Source of the DNA: HGM04593 sp045578665
GTDB taxonomy: Bacteria > Bacteroidota > Bacteroidia > Bacteroidales > Bacteroidaceae
DNA: 14,746 nucleotides
Direction: 5' to 3'
Assembly: GCA_045578665.1 (NCBI GenBank)
Contig: JAZNKR010000147.1
Location: 1-14,746, forward strand
Below are positions 5,607 through 14,115 of the stretch, piece after piece. The position numbers were made by a program, and so were the translations under genes. Each line of letters opens with the position of its first letter. Within the stretch, counting starts at the first letter, position 1. The notes below the pieces were generated by a model. That model ran no database searches, was not told the origin of the DNA, and saw nothing but the letters and a program-made list of their open reading frames with translations.

Positions 5607-8600
5607 ATGGAGATAATCGACAATATACACAAAACACTAAAAGAAGATTTAGTTGTAGAGTTGCGCGAGGGCAGTAAACTCTCTATCGCAGCTTCCTGCT
5701 TCTCTATCTATGCTTTTCAAGAATTGAAAGAGCAGCTCAAAGATATTGAAGAGTTACGTTTTGTGTTTACATCTCCCACCTTTACCACCGAAAAGGCAAG
5801 CAAGCAGAAGCGTGAATTCTACATTCCGCGTCTCAACCGTGAACGCAATCTTTACGGCTCCGAGTTTGAAGTAAAGCTCCGCAATGAACTTACCCAGCGT
5901 GCCGTTGCCAAAGAGTGCGCCGAGTGGATAAAGAAGAAAGCCTGTTTCAAGTCCAACAGGACAGGCGAGAATATGATGGGCTTTGCCAATGTCGATGACA
6001 AGTCCTATATGCCGTTAAACGGCTTTACAACAGTAGAACTTGGCTGTGAGCGAGGCGACAATGCCTACACGATGATAAACAAGCTCGACGCACCATATTC
6101 ACAGCAATATCTCACCCTCTTCGAGCAGTTATGGCACGACACCGGCAAATTGCAGGTCGTTACCGACGAGGTAATAGAGAACATCACCAACGCATACAAA
6201 GAGAACGCCCCCGATTTTCTATATTTCGTCGCACTCTACAATATATTCCACGAGTTTTTGGAAGATATTTCCGAAGATGTACTGCCTAACGAGGCAACAG
6301 GCTTCAAGGACAGCGTTATATGGAACAAACTATACAATTTCCAGCGCGATGCCTCACTTGCCATAATCAACAAATTGGAGAAGTACAACGGCTGTATTCT
6401 TGCCGACAGCGTAGGTTTGGGAAAGACCTTCACCGCACTTTCTGTAGTAAAGTATTATGAGAGCCGTAACCGCAATGTGCTTGTACTTTGCCCCAAGAAA
6501 CTCTATGACAACTGGACTACATACCGCAGTAACTACATAAACAACCCATTGGCGAAAGACCGCCTGCGTTACGATGTCCTTTTCCATACCGACCTATCGC
6601 GTGAACACGGTGTTTCCAACGGGTACGACCTTGACAAGATAAATTGGGGCAATTATGACCTTGTCGTTATCGACGAGAGCCACAATTTCCGCAACGGTGG
6701 CAAGACCACGACAACAGATGACGGCGACCAACGCGAGAACCGTTACCTGCGCCTGCTCAACCGCGTTATACGCAACGGAGTAAAGACCAAAGTGCTTATG
6801 CTTTCGGCCACTCCCGTAAACAACCGCTTCAACGACCTTAAAAACCAACTGCAACTTGCATACGAGGGCGACAGCGCAAATATCGACTCCCTGCTGAACA
6901 CATCGCGTAGCATTGACGATATATTCCGACAGGCACAGGCAGCGTATAACCGCTGGACACGCATACCGGCAGAAGAGCGCACCACAGCAAAGCTGCTCCA
7001 AGAACTCGACTTCGATTTCTTTGAAGTCCTCGACTCCGTTACCATTGCACGCAGTCGTCGCCACATCGAGCAGTATTATGACACTACCGATATTGGCAAG
7101 TTCCCCAAGAGGTTAAAGCCTATCTCCCGTCGGCCACACCTTACCGACCTTGATTCTGCTATCACATATAACGAGATTTACACGCTCATAAACAATCTCA
7201 ATCTTGCCATATATACCCCCTCTGATTTCCTCTTGCCGAGTGCAAGGGATAAATATATATCCACCGACGACGAAGGACGCAACTTTGCCGGCAAAGGAAT
7301 GTCAGGACGCGAAAAAGGTATTCGTCGCCTTATGGGAATAAATATGCTCAAACGTTTGGAGAGTTCCGTAAACTCCTTCCGTTTGACACTATCGCGCATA
7401 GAGGCACTTATCAAAGGCGTGGTAGATAAGATAGAGTTTGCCGAGAGGACAGGCAACCGCGCAGGCACAGCCATAGATGATTATGACTTTACCGAGGGCT
7501 TGGAAATGGACGACAGAGAGAACGACATTTTCATTGGCGGTAAGAAGTCGCAAATCCTTTTGGACGATTTAGACTTTGTAAAGTGGAAGCACTACCTTGC
7601 ACAAGACCTCGAAACGTTGCAGTTGCTCATAATGATGCTTAAAGACATCACCCCTGAACACGACTGCAAACTGCAACAGCTCATAGAGGACTTGCGAAAC
7701 AAGTTCGCTAACCCTATAAACGGCAATAACAAAAAGGTAATAGTCTTTACAGCCTTCTCCGATACAGCCGTCTATCTTTACGAGAATCTTGCCGAGCGTA
7801 TCAAACAGCGCACAGGGCTTAATGTCGCACTTATCACAGGCGATGTAGAGGCACGAAGCACCTTAAAGCTCCGTCAGAAGCTCGACTTTAATACCGTGCT
7901 TACACTCTTTTCGCCACAGTCAAAGGACAAGGCAACACTGCTCCCTAATATCAGCGAGGAGATAGATGTGCTTATAGGCACAGACTGTATTTCCGAAGGA
8001 CAGAACTTGCAGGATTGCGACTACCTCATAAACTACGATATTCATTGGAACCCGGTGCGTATTATCCAGCGTTTCGGGCGAATTGACCGTATCGGCTCAA
8101 AGAACGATGTTATACAGCTCGTTAACTATTGGCCTGATATGACACTCGACGATTATATCAACCTCAAAGAGCGTGTAGAGGCACGAATGAAAGTATCTGT
8201 TATGACCTCGACAGGCGATGACAACCTGCTTTCGGACGAAGAGAAAGGCGACCTTGAATATCGCCGTTCACAGCTCAAACGCTTGCAGGAAGAGGTAGTA
8301 GATTTGGAAGAGATGAACAGCGGTGTCAGCATAATGGATTTAGGCTTGAATGAATTCCGTCTCGACCTTTTGGAGTATATGCGTACCAACCGCGATGTAG
8401 AACACACCCCGTTTGGACTCCACGCCGTTGTGCCCTCGACAGAGAACACGCCGGCCGGAGTAATCTATATACTCAAGAACCGTTCCGACGGAGTGAACAT
8501 TGACCACAAGAACCAACTGCACCCATTCTATATGGTGTATATCTCGGACGACGGCGAGGTTATAATCAACCACCTTGCCCCGAAAGATATGCTCGACCGT

Positions 8601-8852
8601 ATGCGTCAGCTCTGCAAGCCACACTGCACACCGCATACAGAACTATGCCGTGAGTTCAACCGCATAACACGAGACGGACGGAATATGAAGCACTATTCCA
8701 CACTGCTTGGCGAGGCAATATCCTCAATTATCAACGTAAAGGAAGAGAGCGACATCGACAGCTTTTTGAGTGGCACACAAGGCACACTCTTCACCGAAGA
8801 GATACAAGGCCTTGATGATTTTGAATTGATATGTTTTTTGGTGATAAAGTAA
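5607..8852 (+). CDS. SNF2/RapA-like helicase with degenerate PLD-like N-terminus (defence helicase)
   Basis: A 1081-residue superfamily 2 ATPase, first gene of the island. Residues ~1-190 resemble the phospholipase D-like module found at the front of restriction-linked helicases (KLSIAASCFSIYAFQELK...; later a LNGFTTVELGCERGDNAYTMINKLD segment), but I see no HxK catalytic motif, so it is probably non-catalytic. The motor follows: Walker A ADSVGLGKT (266-274), Walker B DESH (356-359), motif III LSATPVNN (399-406), then the second RecA domain with VIVFTAFSDT (from ~712), DVLIGTDCISEGQNLQ, and motif VI QRFGRIDRIG (821-830). All motor motifs are intact. Family members occur beside type III-like methyltransferases and probably translocate on DNA. 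The next gene starts 31 bases downstream. Role in defence is inferred from context. Confidence 0.88.
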   Translation: MEIIDNIHKTLKEDLVVELREGSKLSIAASCFSIYAFQELKEQLKDIEELRFVFTSPTFTTEKASKQKREFYIPRLNRERNLYGSEFEVKLRNELTQRAVAKECAEWIKKKACFKSNRTGENMMGFANVDDKSYMPLNGFTTVELGCERGDNAYTMINKLDAPYSQQYLTLFEQLWHDTGKLQVVTDEVIENITNAYKENAPDFLYFVALYNIFHEFLEDISEDVLPNEATGFKDSVIWNKLYNFQRDASLAIINKLEKYNGCILADSVGLGKTFTALSVVKYYESRNRNVLVLCPKKLYDNWTTYRSNYINNPLAKDRLRYDVLFHTDLSREHGVSNGYDLDKINWGNYDLVVIDESHNFRNGGKTTTTDDGDQRENRYLRLLNRVIRNGVKTKVLMLSATPVNNRFNDLKNQLQLAYEGDSANIDSLLNTSRSIDDIFRQAQAAYNRWTRIPAEERTTAKLLQELDFDFFEVLDSVTIARSRRHIEQYYDTTDIGKFPKRLKPISRRPHLTDLDSAITYNEIYTLINNLNLAIYTPSDFLLPSARDKYISTDDEGRNFAGKGMSGREKGIRRLMGINMLKRLESSVNSFRLTLSRIEALIKGVVDKIEFAERTGNRAGTAIDDYDFTEGLEMDDRENDIFIGGKKSQILLDDLDFVKWKHYLAQDLETLQLLIMMLKDITPEHDCKLQQLIEDLRNKFANPINGNNKKVIVFTAFSDTAVYLYENLAERIKQRTGLNVALITGDVEARSTLKLRQKLDFNTVLTLFSPQSKDKATLLPNISEEIDVLIGTDCISEGQNLQDCDYLINYDIHWNPVRIIQRFGRIDRIGSKNDVIQLVNYWPDMTLDDYINLKERVEARMKVSVMTSTGDDNLLSDEEKGDLEYRRSQLKRLQEEVVDLEEMNSGVSIMDLGLNEFRLDLLEYMRTNRDVEHTPFGLHAVVPSTENTPAGVIYILKNRSDGVNIDHKNQLHPFYMVYISDDGEVIINHLAPKDMLDRMRQLCKPHCTPHTELCREFNRITRDGRNMKHYSTLLGEAISSIINVKEESDIDSFLSGTQGTLFTEEIQGLDDFELICFLVIK

Positions 8853-8883
8853 GTCGTTGTAATGCTCAAAGGTAGAATGAACA

Positions 8884-9765
8884 ATGAAACTATATAACTT
8901 AGATAAAAGATATAAGAAGTTTATTGAAACGCTGGTAGATGGGTATGTAAAAGGCAAAACCAATATGGAAAATGGTTCAAACCCATATATTAGTGAGCCG
9001 GGAATGTTATTTAACTCTATGTTTTATGACTTTACCAATGACTATGTGTGCAATCTTATCTTTCATAAAACAGAAGATAATAACATTTCTGTATGTTGTG
9101 TGTTTGATTCAAGGTTGATAAAAGATGAAAGTGCAGATAAATATGAAGCACAAGAAAAATTTATAAATATCCAGTGTTCAGACTTTATATATAAACTATC
9201 ATTGCTAAAATGGTTAGAGGATTCGGGGGATATTATTTTAATAGATGATACAAGTTCTAATCTTTCTTTGGAAGGCAAAATAACAGAGCACGATAGGCAG
9301 AGGTGGGTAAACAATGGTATGCTGTGCCTCGAAAAAACAATAAAGTCGAAATCCGTGTATGAGACTGTATCCCGATATTATAATTGCAGAATTATTCCAT
9401 CAGCACAGTTAATTGACATCAGAGAGAATGGCTTTAAGACTCTTGAACAAAGACGTTTTGAGAAACAATTAAAAGAAGCGGAAAATTCCACTTTTTGGAG
9501 TCGTGTCGCAGCCATTGTTGCTATTTTAGCCTTTATATTATCTGTTATTTTGGGACTTTTTCAAACTTGTTCCCAACAAGAAATAGACTCCGAACAAATA
9601 AACACTATCATTTCTGCTATCAAAGAACAGAAGTCTATTTCAATAGATAAGTTTCCCGATATACTCCCCGACACCCTCAACGTAAAAGTTACCGACACCC
9701 CGGAGAAACAGCCAATTAACTTGAACGTAACAGTCAAGGAAAACCAACCGACAAAAATACAATAA
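8884..9765 (+). CDS. Single-pass membrane protein of unknown family in the defence operon
   Basis: I do not recognise this 293-residue protein. Residues 1-~200 are a soluble, acidic domain rich in aromatic residues with no motif I can name. A charged stretch (EQRRFEKQLKEAEN) follows, then one clear membrane segment at ~208-226 (VAAIVAILAFILSVILGLF), and a ~65-residue polar tail (NVKVTDTPEKQPINLNVTVKENQPTK). Basic residues before the segment suggest the large domain is cytoplasmic and the tail periplasmic. There is no signal peptide. Codon use in the first ~750 bases is much more AT-rich than in the helicase, suggesting separate acquisition. It sits 31 bases after the helicase and 3 bases before the DUF4391 gene, so it is co-transcribed. 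A membrane-anchored sensor or effector is possible but is inference. Confidence 0.8.
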   Translation: MKLYNLDKRYKKFIETLVDGYVKGKTNMENGSNPYISEPGMLFNSMFYDFTNDYVCNLIFHKTEDNNISVCCVFDSRLIKDESADKYEAQEKFINIQCSDFIYKLSLLKWLEDSGDIILIDDTSSNLSLEGKITEHDRQRWVNNGMLCLEKTIKSKSVYETVSRYYNCRIIPSAQLIDIRENGFKTLEQRRFEKQLKEAENSTFWSRVAAIVAILAFILSVILGLFQTCSQQEIDSEQINTIISAIKEQKSISIDKFPDILPDTLNVKVTDTPEKQPINLNVTVKENQPTKIQ

Positions 9766-9768
9766 CCA

Positions 9769-10386
9769 ATGTACGGCCTACCGCAACGAACCGAAATAAA
9801 CAAGCCACTTCATAAGACAAAAGTCTTTGAAAAGTTCGACTTGACAGCGTCGCAACGAGATAGTTTCGATGCCGACATAAGCCGTATGTTTATCACCCAC
9901 GTTGTTGCCGAAAGCACCATACCCACAATAAAGGCCGGAAATGAAATTGCCGACTTCTACATAATAGAAGTATCACTCAAACGGCGCGAATATGCCCCGA
10001 AGAACATTGAATTCTTGGCAAAGTTCATACCCCGGAAAATCCTCTTTGTGCTACACTTTGAAGAAAAGGCACAGCTTGCCATTCATCACACGAAGCTGAT
10101 ATGCTCCGATTGGCAACAGTGCGACACGTTGAACATTCCGCTTACAGGCCTTGACCTCGATGCTGTTTGGGAAAACATCGTTGCCACCATTGGCTCAATC
10201 ACTGTGCAAGAGGGCAATACCCTTACAGAGCAGATTGTCATAGATGATGAACGTGCCAAACTGATGAAACATATTGAACTATTAGAGAAGAAAGCACGCA
10301 CCGAGAAACAACCTCGCAAGAAGTTGGAACTCTATTCTAAAATACAAACTTTAAAAAAATGTTATGAATCAGAAAAGAATAGATAA
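9769..10386 (+). CDS. DUF4391 domain-containing protein
   Basis: A 205-residue protein matching the DUF4391 family by pattern: a start with LPQRTEINKPLHKTKVFEKFDL, a conserved ISRMFITHVVAESTIPTI segment, a beta-rich middle (ILFVLHFEEKAQLAIHHTKLICSDWQ), and a C-terminal coiled coil (DERAKLMKHIELLEKKARTEKQPRKKLELYSKIQTL split by charged heptads). In my knowledge this family is found between a helicase and a type III-like Mod gene in bacterial restriction islands, and its biochemical role is not established; a structural bridge between helicase and methyltransferase is plausible. It begins 3 bases after the preceding stop and its last 23 bases overlap the next gene, which implies translational coupling. 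Codon use is balanced, like the helicase. Confidence 0.85.
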   Translation: MYGLPQRTEINKPLHKTKVFEKFDLTASQRDSFDADISRMFITHVVAESTIPTIKAGNEIADFYIIEVSLKRREYAPKNIEFLAKFIPRKILFVLHFEEKAQLAIHHTKLICSDWQQCDTLNIPLTGLDLDAVWENIVATIGSITVQEGNTLTEQIVIDDERAKLMKHIELLEKKARTEKQPRKKLELYSKIQTLKKCYESEKNR

Positions 10387-12163
10387 AATTGGAGTTGCGG
10401 CTGTTGTTAACTATTTTTGCCGTATGGGATACATTGATCCTATTATCGCTTTTGATGATAAAAGAGCTGTATGGGATGGCGATATTGACATATATAAAAA
10501 GTGTGATAGTTGCTCAAAAGAAGACATTGAGTTTACACTTCGTGTTCAAGTAAAATCATCCGAATGTAAATCTAACAGTTTTAATACATATGTTACACAC
10601 TCTATAAATATTCATGATTTAGAATTATACAAAAACAATGGAGGAACGCTGTTGATTAAAGTGCTTATTAGTAAAAATAAAGCACAACTTTATTTTGCCT
10701 ATTTAGGGAAGGTTAAAATAAATAACTTGATTATTGATATTAGCGAAAAACAACAAACAAAAGATATTAGATGCTATAAGGCTCCAAAAGAATATAAAGA
10801 ATTATACTCTCAGCTTCGTACAATGTATTTGCAACGAATACACAATTTAATAACATTTGATGAATTAAGAGATAAAGATAGTTGGTCTTTCAATGTTACA
10901 ACAGGACCAATAGAAAAGGATGCTAACCCGCTTGATTGGTTTGCTACCAACTATACTGATATATTAGTAAAACTGCCTGGCATTTCCGAACAATTCTATT
11001 TAAGTGCAGGTCCTGCACTTTTATTTACTAATCAAAAAGTCAATAAGGCTGTTACTGTTAATGGGGTTGAATATTTTAAGGAGGTAAATTGGGGTAACAA
11101 TTCAAAAGGGCATATAATTTCTGTTGATAATTTTTTGATATGTCAGTTTGATAGTTTTGTTCAAGACAAGCCAAAGGGAACAAAAATTAATATTAAAATA
11201 ACACCAACTTCTAATTATGTTGATGAATATTTGAAGCAGCTTAAATTTTTAAATGCTGTATATGAACACAAATACTTTAATGTTGGTGATATGAGATTTG
11301 ATGCTCAGACTGTTAGCTTTTCTGAAATAGATGTAGCTACTTTGAAACGTGAAGTTTTGTTTTTTGAGAGAGCTGTTACCTTTTTTGAGAGAGTTGGTTT
11401 AAGTAGTCATTTTAATTTCAAGGAACTTAATAAAGAGGAATTTAATAATTTCGTATCGTTGGTAAAAATATTCAATGGCATAAATATTAATAAAGTTCTT
11501 GATTTAGAAGTTCCTATCTCTTGTTTTCAGATTGGCGAGTACAATATATGTCTTGGGACAGAGAAGTTAAAGGATGGTGGTTTTCGTTTCTATGATATAA
11601 ATAGTTGCACTTCGTATAGAAGATGTGAGCAAAAACAAAAAACACAAACCTTTCCGGCTTATTCTTACTTGTTTGAAAATAATATATTTCCGGACAATTT
11701 GAATTATTCCGATTTAGTAAATGAATATAAAAAACATGAAATTAATGCAGATTTTTTAATGTTTGCAAATAATGATGTTCTTCGCTTAATTACCAAATTC
11801 GATTCTACATATAATCAAAAATACTTAAATGCTGCAAAAGATTTGATTGAGTGGATAATGGTTACGGATGTTGATGAAAACTCCAGTCATATTTACCGAA
11901 TTAATCTTTTACAGATATATGCAAGACTAAATAAACCATTTTCCAATGAAGATAGACAATTTCTTCTTAACGTTGATAAATACAATTCAAATCAGTTAAA
12001 CTTTGCAGCATCGGTTATTTTAAAGGAAGAATCACGTGCGCAGTCAAATTATGAAAAACTTACAGATGTTGAAAAAGAAGAAATCGCACAATTCCCGATA
12101 TACAATTTGTACAAGAATTTAATAGATAATCAATATGATAAGACTGAAAATGCAGACTGCTGA
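10364..12163 (+). CDS. DUF4365 (PD-(D/E)xK-like) N-terminal domain protein, candidate nuclease
   Basis: A 599-residue protein. Residues ~4-130 fit the DUF4365 family: IDKIGVAAVVNYFCRMGY, then WDGDIDIYK (Asp40 and Asp42), then LRVQVKSS (Gln62, Lys64). The D...QxK arrangement is the variant active site seen in restriction-endonuclease-like folds, so DNA cleavage is plausible. The other ~450 residues are unrecognised; they are AT-rich, with an aromatic, beta-like section (residues ~190-290) and a more helical C-terminus. No membrane segment is seen. The start ATG at 10364 lies inside the DUF4391 gene (23-base overlap) and the end overlaps the Mod gene by 14 bases. Codon use is strikingly AT-rich compared with both neighbours, which suggests insertion into an older operon. 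It could be the nuclease of the system or an independent effector. Confidence 0.8.
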   Translation: MNQKRIDKIGVAAVVNYFCRMGYIDPIIAFDDKRAVWDGDIDIYKKCDSCSKEDIEFTLRVQVKSSECKSNSFNTYVTHSINIHDLELYKNNGGTLLIKVLISKNKAQLYFAYLGKVKINNLIIDISEKQQTKDIRCYKAPKEYKELYSQLRTMYLQRIHNLITFDELRDKDSWSFNVTTGPIEKDANPLDWFATNYTDILVKLPGISEQFYLSAGPALLFTNQKVNKAVTVNGVEYFKEVNWGNNSKGHIISVDNFLICQFDSFVQDKPKGTKINIKITPTSNYVDEYLKQLKFLNAVYEHKYFNVGDMRFDAQTVSFSEIDVATLKREVLFFERAVTFFERVGLSSHFNFKELNKEEFNNFVSLVKIFNGININKVLDLEVPISCFQIGEYNICLGTEKLKDGGFRFYDINSCTSYRRCEQKQKTQTFPAYSYLFENNIFPDNLNYSDLVNEYKKHEINADFLMFANNDVLRLITKFDSTYNQKYLNAAKDLIEWIMVTDVDENSSHIYRINLLQIYARLNKPFSNEDRQFLLNVDKYNSNQLNFAASVILKEESRAQSNYEKLTDVEKEEIAQFPIYNLYKNLIDNQYDKTENADC

Positions 12164-14042
12164 TATGGCAGAACGAAATATCGAAATGTTGGGACAGATG
12201 TTCCCCAATTGCCTTACTGAGGTTAAAAATGATGAAGGCAAAACTGTGTGTGCTATCGACTTCGATAAGTTGCGTCAGGAGTTGGCGTGCGAGGTTGTCG
12301 AGGGTGCAGAGGAGCGTTATCAATTCACTTGGCCCGATAAGCGTGCTGCTATCCGCTTGGCTAATGCCCCTACGAACAAGACCCTGCGTCCTTGCCGTGA
12401 GGAGAGTGTGGATTTCGATAATACCGAGAACCTCTATATTGAGGGCGACAACTTGGAGGTGTTGAAGTTGCTTCGTGAGAACTATTTGGGTAAGGTCAAG
12501 ATGATTTACATCGACCCGCCATACAATACAGGTAACGACTTCGTATATAACGATGACTTTGCACAGGGTAAGGCAGAGTTTGAGGCACAGAGCGGTCTGT
12601 TTGACGAGGAAGGTCGCCGTATGGCAGACCCAATGGTGCAGAATACCGAGAGCAATGGTCGTTTTCACACCGATTGGCTCAATATGATTTACCCTCGCTT
12701 GAAGGTGGCGAAAGACCTACTTTCTGACGATGGAAGTATATTTATTACATTAGATGACCACGAATATTCCAATGCAAAAAAGATATGTGATGAAATATTT
12801 GGTGAGTCTGATTTCATTGCAACCATTATATGGGAAAATTTTTACGGACGAAGTAATGCTGCTGCTATATCACCATCTCACAACTATATTTTAGTTTATT
12901 CAAGGGCAGGAGAAAATTGGAAAAATATTAGAAATTTATTAGAAAGAAATGAAAAGAGTATAAGCAATTATAAGAATCCTGATAATGACCCCAAGGGGCC
13001 TTGGCGATTAGGGCCAATATTCGCAAGTGGCGAAAGACATCAAGGTTTAATGTATACTATCAAGACTCCTAATGGAGATTTAATCACACCTCCCAAAGGT
13101 AGTCATTGGAGAATGCTCGAAGACGATTTTTGGAAACGAGTAGAAGAAGGTAGTATTGTATTTGGTATGGATGGTAAAGGTTCTCCTGCTACCAAATTAT
13201 ATTTATCAGATGTTCAATCGGGATTAGTGCCAAGGTCTATATGGCTACACGATGAAGCAGGTCATACACAGGATGGAAAAAGGGAGGTTATGTCATTATT
13301 CCCTGAAGCATCAGTATTTGACACTCCAAAACCTACAAAATTAATTAGACAAATAGTAAAAATCGCTTGCTGTGATAACGATACCATCCTTGACTTCTTC
13401 TCTGGTTCTGCAACAACAGCACACGCTGTAATGCAGTTAAATGCCGAGGATGAAGGCAGTCGCCGTTTTATTATGGTGCAGTTGCCCGAACTTACCGATG
13501 AAAAGAGCGATGCTTACAAGGCGGGATACAAGAATATCTGTGAGATAGGCAAAGAGCGTATCCGTCGTGCGGGGAAGAAAATAAAAGCAGACAATGCAAC
13601 TAAAGAGGGCATTGAGAGACTTGATATAGGCTTCCGTGTATTGAAACTCGACACATCCAATATGAAGGATGTTTACTACACTCCTGCCGACACTCCTATT
13701 CAGCAGACTCTTGGGTTTGAAGAATTGGTGGATAATATCAAATGGGATGAACGTACTCCCGAAGACTTGCTATTCCAAGTACTGCCTGAGTGCAACTTGC
13801 CGCTATCGAGCAAGATTGAGGAGCGTGAAATCCACGGAAAGAAGGTGTTTGTCGTTGAAGACGGTTATTTGATTGCTTGCTTCGACAAGGATATAAACGA
13901 GTCTGTAATCACTGCTATAGCAAAGGAGAAACCATATTATTTTGTAATGTGTGACCGCTCGATAGCAACAGACAATGTTGCAGACAACTTCGACCAAATA
14001 TTCAATGCATATAGCAAGGAGACTATTAGGAGGATTTTGTAA
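12150..14042 (+). CDS. mod: Type III-like site-specific DNA-methyltransferase (Mod, beta class, adenine-type)
   Basis: A 630-residue methyltransferase that would transfer a methyl group from S-adenosylmethionine to adenine in a specific site. The catalytic motif IV IDPPYNTGNDFVY comes first (DPPY 122-125) and the SAM-binding motif I ILDFFSGSATTAHAV later (near 412-426), the order of the beta class typical of type III Mod subunits. A conserved NLYIEGDNLEVLKLL lies before DPPY, and GSIFITLDDHEYSNAKKICDEIFG leads into a variable target-recognition region (~205-405). I chose ATG 12150 (MQTADMAERNIEML) because Mod proteins usually begin this way; 12135 and 12165 are also in frame and none has a ribosome binding site. 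The recognition region is markedly AT-rich relative to both ends, as after a domain swap. It should modify host DNA and mark self. Confidence 0.92.
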   Translation: MQTADMAERNIEMLGQMFPNCLTEVKNDEGKTVCAIDFDKLRQELACEVVEGAEERYQFTWPDKRAAIRLANAPTNKTLRPCREESVDFDNTENLYIEGDNLEVLKLLRENYLGKVKMIYIDPPYNTGNDFVYNDDFAQGKAEFEAQSGLFDEEGRRMADPMVQNTESNGRFHTDWLNMIYPRLKVAKDLLSDDGSIFITLDDHEYSNAKKICDEIFGESDFIATIIWENFYGRSNAAAISPSHNYILVYSRAGENWKNIRNLLERNEKSISNYKNPDNDPKGPWRLGPIFASGERHQGLMYTIKTPNGDLITPPKGSHWRMLEDDFWKRVEEGSIVFGMDGKGSPATKLYLSDVQSGLVPRSIWLHDEAGHTQDGKREVMSLFPEASVFDTPKPTKLIRQIVKIACCDNDTILDFFSGSATTAHAVMQLNAEDEGSRRFIMVQLPELTDEKSDAYKAGYKNICEIGKERIRRAGKKIKADNATKEGIERLDIGFRVLKLDTSNMKDVYYTPADTPIQQTLGFEELVDNIKWDERTPEDLLFQVLPECNLPLSSKIEEREIHGKKVFVVEDGYLIACFDKDINESVITAIAKEKPYYFVMCDRSIATDNVADNFDQIFNAYSKETIRRIL

Positions 14043-14082
14043 TTCTTTCTAAAGTAGCAAACAAACATAAAGATTATCTTAT

Positions 14083-14090
14083 TATATTTG
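14083..14090 (+). promoter_or_regulatory. Perfect -7 promoter box for the ATPase gene
   Basis: TATATTTG matches TAnnTTTG exactly, 25 nt before the ATG at 14116, in the only sizeable gap (73 bases) within the island. No TTTG lies at the right distance upstream and no terminator hairpin separates it from Mod, so the ATPase may be served both by read-through and by this promoter. Confidence 0.45.
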
Positions 14091-14115
14091 TAAGCGCATT
14101 CAAAATTTATTAAGT

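Noticed and set aside
14043..14115. Terminator between Mod and the ATPase
   Set aside because: No hairpin with a T-tract is visible in these 73 bases.
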